A program made the translations under genes and the position numbers. Below, piece by piece: positions 16,775 through 25,858 of a stretch of 64,000 nucleotides of DNA. The stretch's first letter is position 1. Every line of letters begins with the position of its first letter. The DNA is taken from NCBI GenBank assembly GCA_965267475.1, contig OZ254079.1, forward strand, positions 2,666,001-2,730,000, given 5' to 3'. Source of the stretch: JBCBKU01 sp965267475 (GTDB taxonomy: Bacteria; Pseudomonadota; Alphaproteobacteria; Rhodobacterales; Rhodobacteraceae). The notes beneath the pieces are model-generated. The model had not been told where the DNA came from, ran no database searches, and was given only the letters and a program-made list of their open reading frames with translations.

Positions 16775-19002
16775 GGTGCGGTATCCTTGGTCGGGGAATA
16801 ACTGTACTGCCGAGCGATCTGCTTACAGTCATCGAAATCCCAGCCGAATTCATCGCAAAGCTGTTTGGCTTTGGCGTCCCGCAGCCCTGTGTTTTCACCA
16901 GCGGTCGCGCGCACCAGAAGGCAAGACACCAGCCAACCTGCGGTATTCAGGATATTGGGGTGTTTCGGGGCTTCGGGGAAGGCGTTTCGACAGATTTGCA
17001 AAGCTTCTTCCAAAAGCGGTTCCGCCTGGTCCGCTTGACCTGAACGGAGATACATCGCAGCCGTTGATGTAAGTGGGGCCGTCAGCCGAACATCGTCCGA
17101 TGGCAAGATGTCGCGCCTGATCGAAAGAGATGCTTGATAAAGCCGCGCGGCGGCAGGTTTCTGGCCGAGCGCAGATCGAACGGCTCCGATGTTGTTCAGA
17201 ATACCCGCCCTGGCGTCGCTTTGTCGTCCAAAGTGACGTCGAAAGATGGCTGCCGCCGATTGACGACTTTTTAGTGCCTCACGCAAGGCACCCGGATGGT
17301 CCTTCTGACCGATGTCCAACAGCAGACCACCGAGCAAGTCATAGCTTTCGGCCAAATCGACCGTCCCAGCGCGGTGTATTTTGTCAAGTTCGACAGCCTT
17401 TCGAAGCTGTGTTTCGGCCTTTTCCAACTGCCCATTTCTCAAAAGCGACGTCCCATAGTTCGCATGGGCAAGCGCCACATCGCGGTGTTCTTCAGGCACA
17501 CGGTCCAGCGTTAGGTCCAGGGCCGCGCGCCGAAGCTCAAGCCCGCCCACGTAGTCCGCGATCTGTACCAGAAAACCGCCAGACTGGTTCAACAGGTATT
17601 CGGTTTTCTGGCCCAAGGGCGCCTGCCCCGATGCCCAAAGCGCGCGGACATGGGGGGTCAAGACACGGCACAGATCCCAATTGGAGGGGTCGTGCACGTT
17701 TTCGGGAAAAGTGGCCGCAAGCAATGCAGTCGCGGATTCCGCCACCGCGCCGCCGTCTTGCATGGCGCGCAGCGCCGCAGCGGTCATCCGGTGCATGGCG
17801 AACCCACCTGCGTCGCTTTTTGTGATCAATGACCCATCCTGCAACGCATCCACGGCCGCCGCCACCCGGGTCGGATCCTTGGCCAGGTCTACAATATCGG
17901 CCCGAACGTCCCCTTCAACGGCGGGCCAGTTTTGACCCTTCGGTGGCGCCGTAATCAGGTCCGCCACCAATCCTTCGGGCGCCCACCACGCAAAGAGATC
18001 CGCGACCAAACGCGCATCCGGGCCGAGCTTTTCATAGCTGAGCCCGACTGCACCAATGACAGAATCCTCATAGGTTTCGTTCTTGGGCGCCGCCGCGATG
18101 ACCCGATCGATCTGCGTTCCGATCTCGGCCCAGGTCTCCCCCGACCGTTTCGCGATCGCCCCGGCCACCGTCAGAGCCAGCGGCATGCCACCCAAAGCCT
18201 TGGCCAGATCGCGCGCGCCCGCCGCATCTTGGTCGCGCTCCGCCGCGTCCATCAAAACGGTCAAAGCCGGACTGTCCTCTGTTTCGAAGTCCAGCACCTT
18301 GATTTCAATCTGGGCAAACCCGGTAAACCCGGTTGCCTCGCGCGTGGTGACGATCAATCGAACGGAACTGTCCGACGGCGGAACCAATGTCTTGATATCG
18401 CTATATGTTTCCACGTTGTCATAGATCAAAAGCCAGCGGTCGCCCGACTGGTCCAGCGCCGACACCACCGCCTCGGCCGAGGGCAATTCGGGGATCGCCG
18501 GAACTTCGCGCCCCAAGGCGGGACAGGCCTTGTGCAAGCTTTGGACCAGGCTGCCCTGATCCTTCGCATCGCACCAGAGAATGCCGAAATAGCTTTCGCC
18601 GTGACGTTCGACATAATGCCGCGCCAGGGTCGTTTTGCCATAGCCGCCATGGGCTTTCAGGATCGTGTGGCTGTTGACGATGGCCGCTTCGCCCGTAGAG
18701 GCGAGCGCATTGTGCAGGTCCGCAAGCTCCGCCTCCCGTCCGCGCACCCGGCGCCCGGGGCCAGGGATCCCAAGGCGGGGGCCCTTCGGAATGTCCGGCT
18801 GCGGCTGTTGTTCGGTTTCCGGGACTTGCGGCGCGCGGGTATTCGGCACCTTCCGCGACAACTGCGGGACAAGGAATTTGAAAATCGCCCAGATGGCACC
18901 AATGATCGCCAGAACACCCGCCACAATACTGACCGCAACCTCAAGTGCCGCAGCATCGGGCCCAAACAATACGTCCTTAAAAATCTGCCAGAGAGAATCC
19001 AA
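16771..19002 (-). CDS. membrane-anchored STAND NTPase with TPR repeats
   Basis: A 743-residue protein not tied to a characterised gene. Order: one transmembrane helix (residues ~21-45), a Pro-rich linker, then an NB-ARC-like NTPase with Walker A G-G-Y-G-K-T-T (119-125), Walker B W-L-L-I-Y-D-N (190-196), R-L-I-V-T-T-R-E (215-222) and G-M-P-L-A-L (272-277). A winged-helix-like part follows with A-M-H-R-M-T near residue 405, then TPR-like helical repeats from ~510 to ~700. STAND proteins are ligand-triggered oligomerising switches; bacterial ones include anti-phage sensors, but no effector other than the membrane helix is visible. The start must be TTG 19002, because a stop lies two codons upstream, or a later codon. 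It overlaps malQ by 4 nt. Confidence 0.82.
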   Translation of the reverse strand: MDSLWQIFKDVLFGPDAAALEVAVSIVAGVLAIIGAIWAIFKFLVPQLSRKVPNTRAPQVPETEQQPQPDIPKGPRLGIPGPGRRVRGREAELADLHNALASTGEAAIVNSHTILKAHGGYGKTTLARHYVERHGESYFGILWCDAKDQGSLVQSLHKACPALGREVPAIPELPSAEAVVSALDQSGDRWLLIYDNVETYSDIKTLVPPSDSSVRLIVTTREATGFTGFAQIEIKVLDFETEDSPALTVLMDAAERDQDAAGARDLAKALGGMPLALTVAGAIAKRSGETWAEIGTQIDRVIAAAPKNETYEDSVIGAVGLSYEKLGPDARLVADLFAWWAPEGLVADLITAPPKGQNWPAVEGDVRADIVDLAKDPTRVAAAVDALQDGSLITKSDAGGFAMHRMTAAALRAMQDGGAVAESATALLAATFPENVHDPSNWDLCRVLTPHVRALWASGQAPLGQKTEYLLNQSGGFLVQIADYVGGLELRRAALDLTLDRVPEEHRDVALAHANYGTSLLRNGQLEKAETQLRKAVELDKIHRAGTVDLAESYDLLGGLLLDIGQKDHPGALREALKSRQSAAAIFRRHFGRQSDARAGILNNIGAVRSALGQKPAAARLYQASLSIRRDILPSDDVRLTAPLTSTAAMYLRSGQADQAEPLLEEALQICRNAFPEAPKHPNILNTAGWLVSCLLVRATAGENTGLRDAKAKQLCDEFGWDFDDCKQIARQYSYSPTKDTAP

Positions 19003-19113
19003 AACTCAAAGCCCGCCCTCACCAAATGCATAAGATGCAAGAAGGCACTGAGAAGTCAAAGAAAAACAGCGCCCAGGAGGGCCGCTTCCGGCCTGGAGAA
19101 CTCTCGGGCCGAC

Positions 19114-19860
19114 TTAGGCCGACAAGGCCTCCATCACCTCATCCGAGACCTCGAAATTCGCAGTCACCCGTTGGACGTCGTCATCGTCCTCCAAGGTCTC
19201 GATCAGACGAAACAGTTTCTCGGCGCCATCCTGATCCAATTCGGTCGTGGTTGTCGGACGCCAGATCAGCTTGGTCGATTCCGCCTCGCCGAGATCGCCT
19301 TCCAGAGCTGTCGAAACGTCGTTCAGATCGGTGTCGGCGGTATAGATCGTGTGGCCATCTTCGCCGCTTTCGACGTCTTCCGCACCGGCCTCGATTGCGG
19401 CCATCATGACCGTGTCCTCGTCCCCCGCCTCGGCGGGATAGAGGATTTCGCCTTTCCGCTCGAACATGAACCCGACCGAGCCCGTCTCGCCCAGGTTCCC
19501 GCCATGTTTGGAAAAGGTCGACCGCACGGTTGAGGCGGTGCGGTTCCGGTTATCCGTCATGGCTTCAACGATAACAGCTACACCGCCGGGGCCATAGCCC
19601 TCGTACCGGATCTCTTCGTAATCGTCGCCCTCGCCCGCCGCGCTTTTCTTGATCGCGCGCTCGATATTGTCCTTGGGCATGGACTGCGACTTGGCTTCCT
19701 TGACCGCCAGCCGCAGGCGCGGGTTCTTGTCGGGATCCGGATCGCCCATCTTGGCTGCGATCGTAATCTCCTTGGATAGCTTCGAGAACAGTTTGGCCCG
19801 CACGGCGTCCTGACGCCCCTTGCGGTGCTGAATGTTCGCCCATTTGGAATGGCCTGCCAT
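19114..19860 (-). CDS. yebC: YebC/PmpR-family protein
   Basis: A 248-residue protein of the TACO1/YebC family. The family was long annotated as DNA-binding regulators; members also act on translation of difficult (proline-rich) sequences. It opens with the invariant M-A-G-H-S-K-W-A-N-I-Q-H-R-K-G-R-Q-D and contains G-Y-G-P-G-G-V-A-V-I-V-E-A near residue 88. Family length is ~245. GAGAAGGGAACGGGACCC precedes ATG 19860. The 239-nt gap to the next gene (19861-20099) contains nothing recognisable. Confidence 0.95.
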   Translation of the reverse strand: MAGHSKWANIQHRKGRQDAVRAKLFSKLSKEITIAAKMGDPDPDKNPRLRLAVKEAKSQSMPKDNIERAIKKSAAGEGDDYEEIRYEGYGPGGVAVIVEAMTDNRNRTASTVRSTFSKHGGNLGETGSVGFMFERKGEILYPAEAGDEDTVMMAAIEAGAEDVESGEDGHTIYTADTDLNDVSTALEGDLGEAESTKLIWRPTTTTELDQDGAEKLFRLIETLEDDDDVQRVTANFEVSDEVMEALSA

Positions 19861-20099
19861 GGGTCCCGTTCCCTTCTCATCGGTTTGGCAGGGGTTTTAG
19901 GCAAGCGACCTTTCCCCTGCAAGACCGAGCATCCTCCCCGACCCGCGCCACACCCTGAAAAGGGCGCCAATCGCACGAAGTGCCAGAAGGTGTCGCGGGC
20001 GAAGCCCTGCGTCATTTCGATCCTGACCACCTCCTGCCCAGGTACATGGGCACCGAATTTCCCGGTGACGACCCTCGTCCCGCACGCTAGGCATTGCCC

Positions 20100-21878
20100 A
20101 TGACCCAGGACCAGATCATACTCTTTTCGCTATTCGGCGCCGTCTTCGCGATGCTGCTTTGGGGCAGGATCCGCTACGATATCGTGGCCTTCGGTGCGTT
20201 GATGCTCGGGGTTGTCGCCGGTGTCGTCCCGGCATCGGATGCGTTTTCCGGTTTCGGCCACCCGGCCACCCTCGTCGTCGCCCTCGTCCTCGTCGTCTCT
20301 GCGGGCTTGGTGAAATCCGGTGCGGTTTTTCTGATCACCCGCACGCTGGTCGACAGCGCCCGCGGTCTCGGCGCCCATATTGCAATCATGGGCGGGGTCG
20401 GCGGAATCCTCTCGGCCTTCATGAACAATGTCGCAGCGCTCGCGCTTTTGATGCCGGTCGACGTGCAAACGGCGCGCAAGGCGGGGCGCCCGCCCGGCCT
20501 GTCGCTGATGCCTTTGTCCTTCGCCACCATCCTTGGCGGTATGGTCACGCTGATTGGCACGCCGTCGAATATCATCATCGCCTCGATCCGCGAGGATATC
20601 CTGGGCGAAAGCTTCCGGATGTTCGATTTCGCGCCTGTGGGCGGCGTCACGGCACTGATCGGTCTCGCCTTCGTGGCACTCATCGGGTGGCGGCTGATCC
20701 CGGCCCCGACCGATCCCGGCGGAAAAGGCGCCATGGAGGAAATCGGCAACTACATCGCCGAACTGACCATCCCCGAAGGCTCAGACCATACCGGCAAGCG
20801 CCTGTCAGAGCTATATGAAACAGCCGAGAAGAACGACGTCGCGATCCTTGGTCTGATCCGAGGCGGCAAGCGCCGCTACGGCACCCAGAAAAACACGGTT
20901 TTAGAGGAGGACGATACGCTGGTCCTCGAAGCCTCTCCCGAGGCGCTGGACGAATTTCGCGCCGCCCTGAACCTCGGCTATGCCGATGCTACGCGGGAAG
21001 CCAATCTGCGGGGCGAAAACGATGGATTGACTGTCGTCGAGGTCGTTGTGCCCGAAACCGCCCGGATCGCTGGCAAGACTGCGCAATCCATCGGGTTGAA
21101 CTGGCGTCGGCGGTCGGTCCTGCTGGGCATCTCGCGCGGCGGCAAACGGATCCGCGACCAGGTCCGCAAGACCACCGTGCGCGCAGGCGACATTCTTCTA
21201 ATCCTTGCGCCGCAGGACCAGGCGCAGGATGTGGTCGACTGGCTGGGCTGCCTGCCGCTCGCGGAACGCGGCCTCTCGGTCACCGACACATCCAAGATCT
21301 GGCTCGCTATCGGCATCTTCGGCGCCGCTGTGATCGCGGCGGCGCTTGGCCTGATCTATCTGCCCGTCGCGCTTGGTATCGTGGTCGTGGCCTATGTGCT
21401 TCTGAAGATCGTACCGCTGGCCGAGATGTACACGCACATCGAATGGCCCGTTGTGGTGCTTCTGGGCTCGATGATCCCGCTTGGCGCCGCACTGGAGACA
21501 TCGGGCGGGACCGAGTTGATCGCAAATGGCATCGTCGGGGCCACCGGTGGCCTGCCCGCCTGGGCGGTCATGACCGTGCTTATGGTCGTGACCATGACCC
21601 TATCCGATGTCTTGAACAACACGGCCACGGCCATTGTCGCGGCACCCATTGGCATTCAAATGGCGCAAACGCTGGGCGTGAACCCAGACGCCTTCCTGAT
21701 GGCCGTTGCCATTGGCGCCGCCTGCGCCTTCCTGACGCCGATCGGGCACAAGAACAACACGTTGATCCTTGGCCCCGGCGGATACAAATTTTCGGATTAC
21801 TGGCGGATGGGCCTGCCGTTAGAGATCCTTGTCATCGCCGTCTCGGTCCCCGCAATCCTGATCTTCTGGGGTCTCTGA
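20100..21878 (+). CDS. SLC13-family permease with two RCK_C domains
   Basis: A 592-residue inner-membrane transporter of the divalent anion/Na+ symporter superfamily. An N-terminal membrane block (residues ~1-205) contains the hairpin motif M-N-N-V-A-A-L-A-L-L-M-P. Two soluble TrkA_C/RCK_C domains follow (~215-300 and ~310-385), then a second membrane block with the partner motif L-N-N-T-A-T-A. RCK-bearing SLC13 members are proposed to carry sulfate, dicarboxylates or other anions; the substrate is unknown. ATG 20100 is chosen over a TTG two codons upstream. A paralogue lies at 32701..34482. Confidence 0.88.
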   Translation: MTQDQIILFSLFGAVFAMLLWGRIRYDIVAFGALMLGVVAGVVPASDAFSGFGHPATLVVALVLVVSAGLVKSGAVFLITRTLVDSARGLGAHIAIMGGVGGILSAFMNNVAALALLMPVDVQTARKAGRPPGLSLMPLSFATILGGMVTLIGTPSNIIIASIREDILGESFRMFDFAPVGGVTALIGLAFVALIGWRLIPAPTDPGGKGAMEEIGNYIAELTIPEGSDHTGKRLSELYETAEKNDVAILGLIRGGKRRYGTQKNTVLEEDDTLVLEASPEALDEFRAALNLGYADATREANLRGENDGLTVVEVVVPETARIAGKTAQSIGLNWRRRSVLLGISRGGKRIRDQVRKTTVRAGDILLILAPQDQAQDVVDWLGCLPLAERGLSVTDTSKIWLAIGIFGAAVIAAALGLIYLPVALGIVVVAYVLLKIVPLAEMYTHIEWPVVVLLGSMIPLGAALETSGGTELIANGIVGATGGLPAWAVMTVLMVVTMTLSDVLNNTATAIVAAPIGIQMAQTLGVNPDAFLMAVAIGAACAFLTPIGHKNNTLILGPGGYKFSDYWRMGLPLEILVIAVSVPAILIFWGL

Positions 21879-21895
21879 GCGCTCCTGCAACAAGA

Positions 21896-21942
21896 TTGCA
21901 ACCGGTTGCACAATTTGCTAATCCGTTGCAACCGCGTTGCAA
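21896..21942 (+). promoter_or_regulatory. two LacI-type operators upstream of the lacI-family gene
   Basis: TGCAACCGGTTGCA (21897-21910) is a perfect 14-bp palindrome. TTGCAAC-CGC-GTTGCAA (21926-21942) repeats the same half-sites with a 3-nt centre. They end 17 nt before the regulator's ATG. The same TTGCAACCGGTTGCAA core recurs at 27888-27903 in the inositol cluster, pointing to autoregulation plus control of that cluster. Confidence 0.8.
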
Positions 21943-21959
21943 ACGCGTGAGGGGGCAAG

Positions 21960-22967
21960 ATGGCTGTCACACTGAAAGATGTCGCTGAACGCGCGGGGGT
22001 ATCCCGCTCGGCGGTGTCACGCACCTTTACCGAAGGCGCCTCGGTCTCGGCCAAAACACGCGCCAAGGTGGAAGAAGCCGCCGACGCGCTGGGATATCAG
22101 CCGAACGCGTTGGCTTCGTCGCTGACCACAGGTCGGACGAAACTGATCGGACTGATTTCGAACAACTTCCATAACCCGATCTTTCTTGAGGTCTTCGATC
22201 TCTTCACCCGTGGCCTTCAGGACCGTGGCTTGCGTCCCCTTCTCGTCAATCTGACGGATGAAACCGACCCGGCCCAATCCGTCCGGCTTCTCCGGCAGTA
22301 TTCGGTCGATGGCGTCATCGTGGCATCTTCGACGCTCTCGCCCGATTTTGCCAAGGCGTTCCGTGATGCGCGCATGCCGGTGGTCCATTCCTTCGGACGC
22401 TTTGCCAGCGCGCCGGATGTGCATGTGGTGGGCATCGACAATGTCGAATGCGGCCGGATGGCCGCACGGACGCTGATCGACCGCGGATATACCCGCATCG
22501 ATTTTCTGGGCGGGCCGGAAGACGCAACGTCCACCCAGGACCGACTTGCGGGCTTTACCGAAGTCATGCGCGCCCATCCCGAGATTGAAACCAGCGCGAG
22601 TTTCGCCAGTGCTTATTCCTTCGATGCAGGCCGCGTCGAGATGACCAAACAGCTGATGACCAACCGGGCCGAGGCCTATTTCTGCGGCGATGACGTATTG
22701 TCCATCGGGGCGCTTTCGGCTGTCCGCACGGCCGGTCTACGCGTGCCAGACGATGTTGGCATCATCGGCCTGAACGATATGGAGATGGCGCGATGGGAAA
22801 CCATCGACCTGACCACGATCCGTCAACCTATCCGCCAGATCATCGATGCGTCCATCGAACTGGTCGTGGCGATGCTCGACGATCCCGGGCGCTTCCCCGA
22901 GGCGCGGCTGTTCCCCTGCCACGTGATCGAAAGGGACACATTGCGACCGGTCCGGGTTCAAGCCTGA
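21960..22967 (+). CDS. LacI-family regulator, probably of the inositol cluster
   Basis: A 335-residue repressor-type protein: N-terminal HTH (V-T-L-K-D-V-A-E-R-A-G-V-S-R-S-A-V-S-R, residues 3-21), hinge near residue 50, and a periplasmic-binding-protein-like sensor domain from ~60 to the end. The palindromes immediately upstream match the one in the iolD / Gfo-Idh promoter region, so it probably senses an inositol-related metabolite; the ligand is unproven. ATG 21960 begins the HTH directly. The last 10 nt overlap the convergent gene 22958..23392. Confidence 0.9.
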   Translation: MAVTLKDVAERAGVSRSAVSRTFTEGASVSAKTRAKVEEAADALGYQPNALASSLTTGRTKLIGLISNNFHNPIFLEVFDLFTRGLQDRGLRPLLVNLTDETDPAQSVRLLRQYSVDGVIVASSTLSPDFAKAFRDARMPVVHSFGRFASAPDVHVVGIDNVECGRMAARTLIDRGYTRIDFLGGPEDATSTQDRLAGFTEVMRAHPEIETSASFASAYSFDAGRVEMTKQLMTNRAEAYFCGDDVLSIGALSAVRTAGLRVPDDVGIIGLNDMEMARWETIDLTTIRQPIRQIIDASIELVVAMLDDPGRFPEARLFPCHVIERDTLRPVRVQA

Positions 22968-23392
22968 ACAAGATCCCCACGCCGCCAAAGGATCGGGAAA
23001 AGAAGCGCGACCAGGATCAGCGCGTTCAAAACGGCGTTGAACCAGGCCCCCGCCAGGATTGAGCCCGCACTGTCTGTCACGAACCAAGCCAGCATGGCGG
23101 GCACAAGAATGGACGCACCCAGGCTCGGGTCGGTCAGAAAGACCTTTCCGGCTACGCGCCAGATGATCGTACCGAACCCAACCAATATGCCGCCCAGGAT
23201 CGCGTTCAACAGCCGCGCCGCGTCACTATCAATCGGCTGGCCACCATCAATCGGCAGATGCGCCAGATCCAAAAACGCCTCGACCAGGAACAGGACCGGA
23301 AAACCAAGACCTGCAACCATGATCAATCCCGGGCCAATCAGCAAAGCGAAGGCGAGGATCTTAAGGGCTTGCACGCGGGTCTCGATGGTCAT
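22958..23392 (-). CDS. small four-helix membrane protein
   Basis: A 144-residue inner-membrane protein with four predicted transmembrane helices (about residues 10-30, 62-82, 90-112 and 118-137) and Gly-rich helix packing. I do not recognise a named family with confidence. It is divergent from the MmyB-type regulator at 23502, with a perfect palindrome between the two starts, so it is the likely target of that regulator. Its start is ATG 23392. Its 3' end overlaps the LacI gene by 10 nt. Confidence 0.7.
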   Translation of the reverse strand: MTIETRVQALKILAFALLIGPGLIMVAGLGFPVLFLVEAFLDLAHLPIDGGQPIDSDAARLLNAILGGILVGFGTIIWRVAGKVFLTDPSLGASILVPAMLAWFVTDSAGSILAGAWFNAVLNALILVALLFPILWRRGDLVQA

Positions 23393-23452
23393 GGTCTTGT
23401 CCTTTCCAAAACTGTCGATTGGGTCTTGGAGGATCAGAGGTCATGGCCGCAA

Positions 23453-23467
23453 TTACCTCAGAGGTAA
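23453..23467. promoter_or_regulatory. palindrome between divergent MmyB-type regulator and membrane gene
   Basis: TTACCTC-A-GAGGTAA is a perfect 15-nt inverted repeat inside the 109-nt intergenic region. It lies 35 nt before the regulator start and 60 nt before the divergent membrane gene, the expected place for an autoregulated operator. Confidence 0.6.
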
Positions 23468-23501
23468 GCGACAGGACCCAAGGATGTGCTAGACCGGCCC
23501 A

Positions 23502-24272
23502 ATGACAACAGGTTTCGGACCCGCCCTGAAGGAATGGCGCGAGAAGCGCCGGATGAGCCAACTGGACCTTGCGCTTGAGGCCGAGGTTTCGTCGCGCCAT
23601 GTCTCGTTTCTTGAAACAGGTCGCGCGCAACCCAGCCGTGGCATGATCCTGCGCCTGTGTGAGCGGCTGGACATACCGCGCGTCGCGCGCAATCAGATGC
23701 TGACGGCGGCGGGGCTGGCCCCGGCCTATGCATCGCGCGTCCGAAGCGCGGACGAATTGACGCAGGTGCGCCAGGCGGTCCAATGGATGCTAGAGCGGCA
23801 CGCGCCCTACCCCGCCTTCTCGGTCGATCGGCATTGGTGTCTGATCGATCTGAATGCGCCTGCGGAAATGCTGTTCGGCGCCGTTGGGCTTGGGTCCGGT
23901 TCCAGCATGATAGAAGCAATGATCGGGAACGAAACACTTCGGGCGGCCGTTCTGAACTTGGATGAGGTCCTTTGGCACGGTTCATCCCGCCTTCGGACCG
24001 AAAGTGCGCATTTGGGTGGCGATCCCGTTCTAGATAAGGCGGCGGCCAGGTTCGAGGATTCCGCAGGTCCAAGACCGGAACATATGGTCTATCCCGCAAT
24101 CATTCCTTCCATCTACCGTATGGGCGATCTGACCCTGTCGCTGTTTGCAACCATTGCACAATTCGGAACGGCGGAAGACGTGGCCTTGTCTGAGTTGAAG
24201 ATCGAGATGATGTTTCCTGCCGATGATGCGACCAAAGCGGCGTTGGAGGGATTCGGGGGCACTGCATCTTAG
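23502..24272 (+). CDS. XRE-family regulator with MmyB-like ligand-binding domain
   Basis: A 256-residue protein. An N-terminal Cro/C1 helix-turn-helix lies at ~5-60 (W-R-E-K-R-R-M-S-Q-L-D-L-A, then S-S-R-H-V-S-F-L-E-T-G-R). The following domain has the MmyB-type core (A-F-S-V-D-R-H-W-C-L-I-D-L-N-A-P-A near residue 107), a PAS-like fold that binds fatty-acid-like ligands in characterised members. Such regulators usually control an adjacent divergent gene, which is the arrangement here. ATG 23502. Confidence 0.88.
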   Translation: MTTGFGPALKEWREKRRMSQLDLALEAEVSSRHVSFLETGRAQPSRGMILRLCERLDIPRVARNQMLTAAGLAPAYASRVRSADELTQVRQAVQWMLERHAPYPAFSVDRHWCLIDLNAPAEMLFGAVGLGSGSSMIEAMIGNETLRAAVLNLDEVLWHGSSRLRTESAHLGGDPVLDKAAARFEDSAGPRPEHMVYPAIIPSIYRMGDLTLSLFATIAQFGTAEDVALSELKIEMMFPADDATKAALEGFGGTAS

Positions 24273-24347
24273 CGCCTGGTACATCCCGGATTCGGCGAAA
24301 ATGCTGGAACGCTCTATGATGTCCCGGCCAAAGGGAAAGGTCGGCAC

Positions 24348-24716
24348 ATGAGCCCAACAATCGCCTACAGTTTTGTCGCAATCGTCGGATTACTTCATGT
24401 CGGGTTCTTCTATCTGGAATGGTTCCGCTGGGACATGTTCGCGCGCCGTCTCTTTCCCGGGGCGGATCCGGATTTCGTCGCAAAGTCCTATGTGCTCGCC
24501 CAGAACCAGGCGATCTATAACCTCGCGCTGGCGTTGCTGATCCTTGCGGGCCTGACGATCGGCGATCCCGAAATCAAATCTCGGGTCGCCCTTGCGACAA
24601 TGGCCGCTGTCATTTTGGTCGGCATCGTGGGCTGGCAAACCGCAAGCCGCCGCATTCTGTTTGCTCAGGTCATCCCGGCTGTCATCGCCGGGGTCATGGT
24701 TCTGATCGCCACCTAG
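24348..24716 (+). CDS. DUF1304-family membrane protein
   Basis: A 122-residue inner-membrane protein with four hydrophobic helices. It carries the DUF1304 features H-V-G-F-F-Y-L-E-W-F-R-W early and Q-N-Q-A-I-Y-N-L-A-L-A in the middle. Family length is ~120. Function unknown. GGGAAAGG precedes ATG 24348. Its stop overlaps the convergent dehydrogenase gene by 4 nt. Confidence 0.85.
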   Translation: MSPTIAYSFVAIVGLLHVGFFYLEWFRWDMFARRLFPGADPDFVAKSYVLAQNQAIYNLALALLILAGLTIGDPEIKSRVALATMAAVILVGIVGWQTASRRILFAQVIPAVIAGVMVLIAT

Positions 24717-25846
24717 CGGAACATCGGCGGGCGTGCATCGAGCCACTGGCCATCGGCCTTGGCGCTATCGACCGCGGCATTGACCGCCGCCATCGACCGA
24801 AGCCCGTCAGCAGCCGTGGGCAGGCCATCGCGGGCCTCACCCCGGATCGCCGCCGCCAGATCGACATAGATGTTCGCCACAGCCAGCGGGAACCCTTCGG
24901 GATGAGCAATGGCGACCCGGGACAAACGCGCAGCCTCATCCGACAAACCGCCCTCACCCTTTTCCATGATCTGGGTCCGGCCCCCGACGGGCGTGTAATA
25001 GACCTGGTTGGGATCCTCCGACCGCCAGCGCATACCGCCGGTTTCGCCGAAGACCTGAATGTCGAAACCGTGCTGACGCCCGATAGCGACCGAAGATGTC
25101 CAAAGCCGCCCGACGGTGCCGCCCTCCATACGGAAGTTCACCATCGCGTCGTCTTCAAGCTCGCGACTCGCGATGGTCGAGGCAAAATCGGCAGACAGCG
25201 AACGCACCTCATCATCGGCGATGAAACTTGCCATATGCATCGCGTGGATGCCGCAATCGGCGAACTGTCCCGAGACACCAGCCATGGCCGGATCGTACCG
25301 CCACCTTACTCGCGGGTTGTCGGCATCGGTCGCATCGCCGTGGTGGCCGTGGCTGAAGTTGGCGACCACCAACCGCACCTTGCCGATCTGGCCAGTCCGC
25401 ACCATGTGTCGCATCTCGCGCACCATCGGGAAGGCCGAGTAGCAGTAATTCACCGCGCAGGTCTTGCCCGAGGCTTCAGCGATCTTCACGATTTCTTCGC
25501 CCTCTTCCACCGTCATGGTCATGGGCTTTTCGCAGAGCACATTGAACCCGGCTTCAAGGAAGGCTTTGGTGATCTCGAAATGGGTCGAGTTCGGTGTGGC
25601 AACGGTCACCAGATCGACGCTGTCGTCGCGGGCCTTTTCGCCCGCCAGCATCTCTTGCCAATCGGCATAGGCGCGATCCGGCGCCACGCCCAGTTCCTCG
25701 GCATAGGCCCGGCCCCGCTCGGCATCCACATCCAGGGCCCCGGCGGCCAGCACGAAATTTCCATCCGCCCGCGCGCCCAGCAAATGCGCCGGTCCAATCT
25801 GGCTGCCCTTGCCGCCCCCGATCATGCCCCAATTCAGTTTTGCCAT
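24713..25846 (-). CDS. Gfo/Idh/MocA oxidoreductase (inositol-type dehydrogenase)
   Basis: A 377-residue NAD(P)-dependent dehydrogenase. A Rossmann start (M-I-G-G-G-K-G-S-Q-I-G) is followed by V-A-T-P-N-S-T-H-F-E-I and the family's catalytic-lysine motif C-E-K-P-M near residue 104. The C-terminal alpha/beta domain has G-I-H-A-M-H-M near residue 205. Gene context suggests oxidation of an inositol isomer or derivative; which of the two Gfo/Idh proteins here is myo-inositol 2-dehydrogenase cannot be decided from sequence. It is third in a leftward operon, 12 nt after the IolE-like gene. Confidence 0.85.
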   Translation of the reverse strand: MAKLNWGMIGGGKGSQIGPAHLLGARADGNFVLAAGALDVDAERGRAYAEELGVAPDRAYADWQEMLAGEKARDDSVDLVTVATPNSTHFEITKAFLEAGFNVLCEKPMTMTVEEGEEIVKIAEASGKTCAVNYCYSAFPMVREMRHMVRTGQIGKVRLVVANFSHGHHGDATDADNPRVRWRYDPAMAGVSGQFADCGIHAMHMASFIADDEVRSLSADFASTIASRELEDDAMVNFRMEGGTVGRLWTSSVAIGRQHGFDIQVFGETGGMRWRSEDPNQVYYTPVGGRTQIMEKGEGGLSDEAARLSRVAIAHPEGFPLAVANIYVDLAAAIRGEARDGLPTAADGLRSMAAVNAAVDSAKADGQWLDARPPMFR

Positions 25847-25858
25847 GGGTTGGATCCT

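Noticed and set aside
17932..19533. 533-codon plus-strand open frame opposite the STAND NTPase and yebC
   Set aside because: Antisense shadow frame. It crosses two unrelated genes and has no motif, while the minus-strand proteins have strong signatures.
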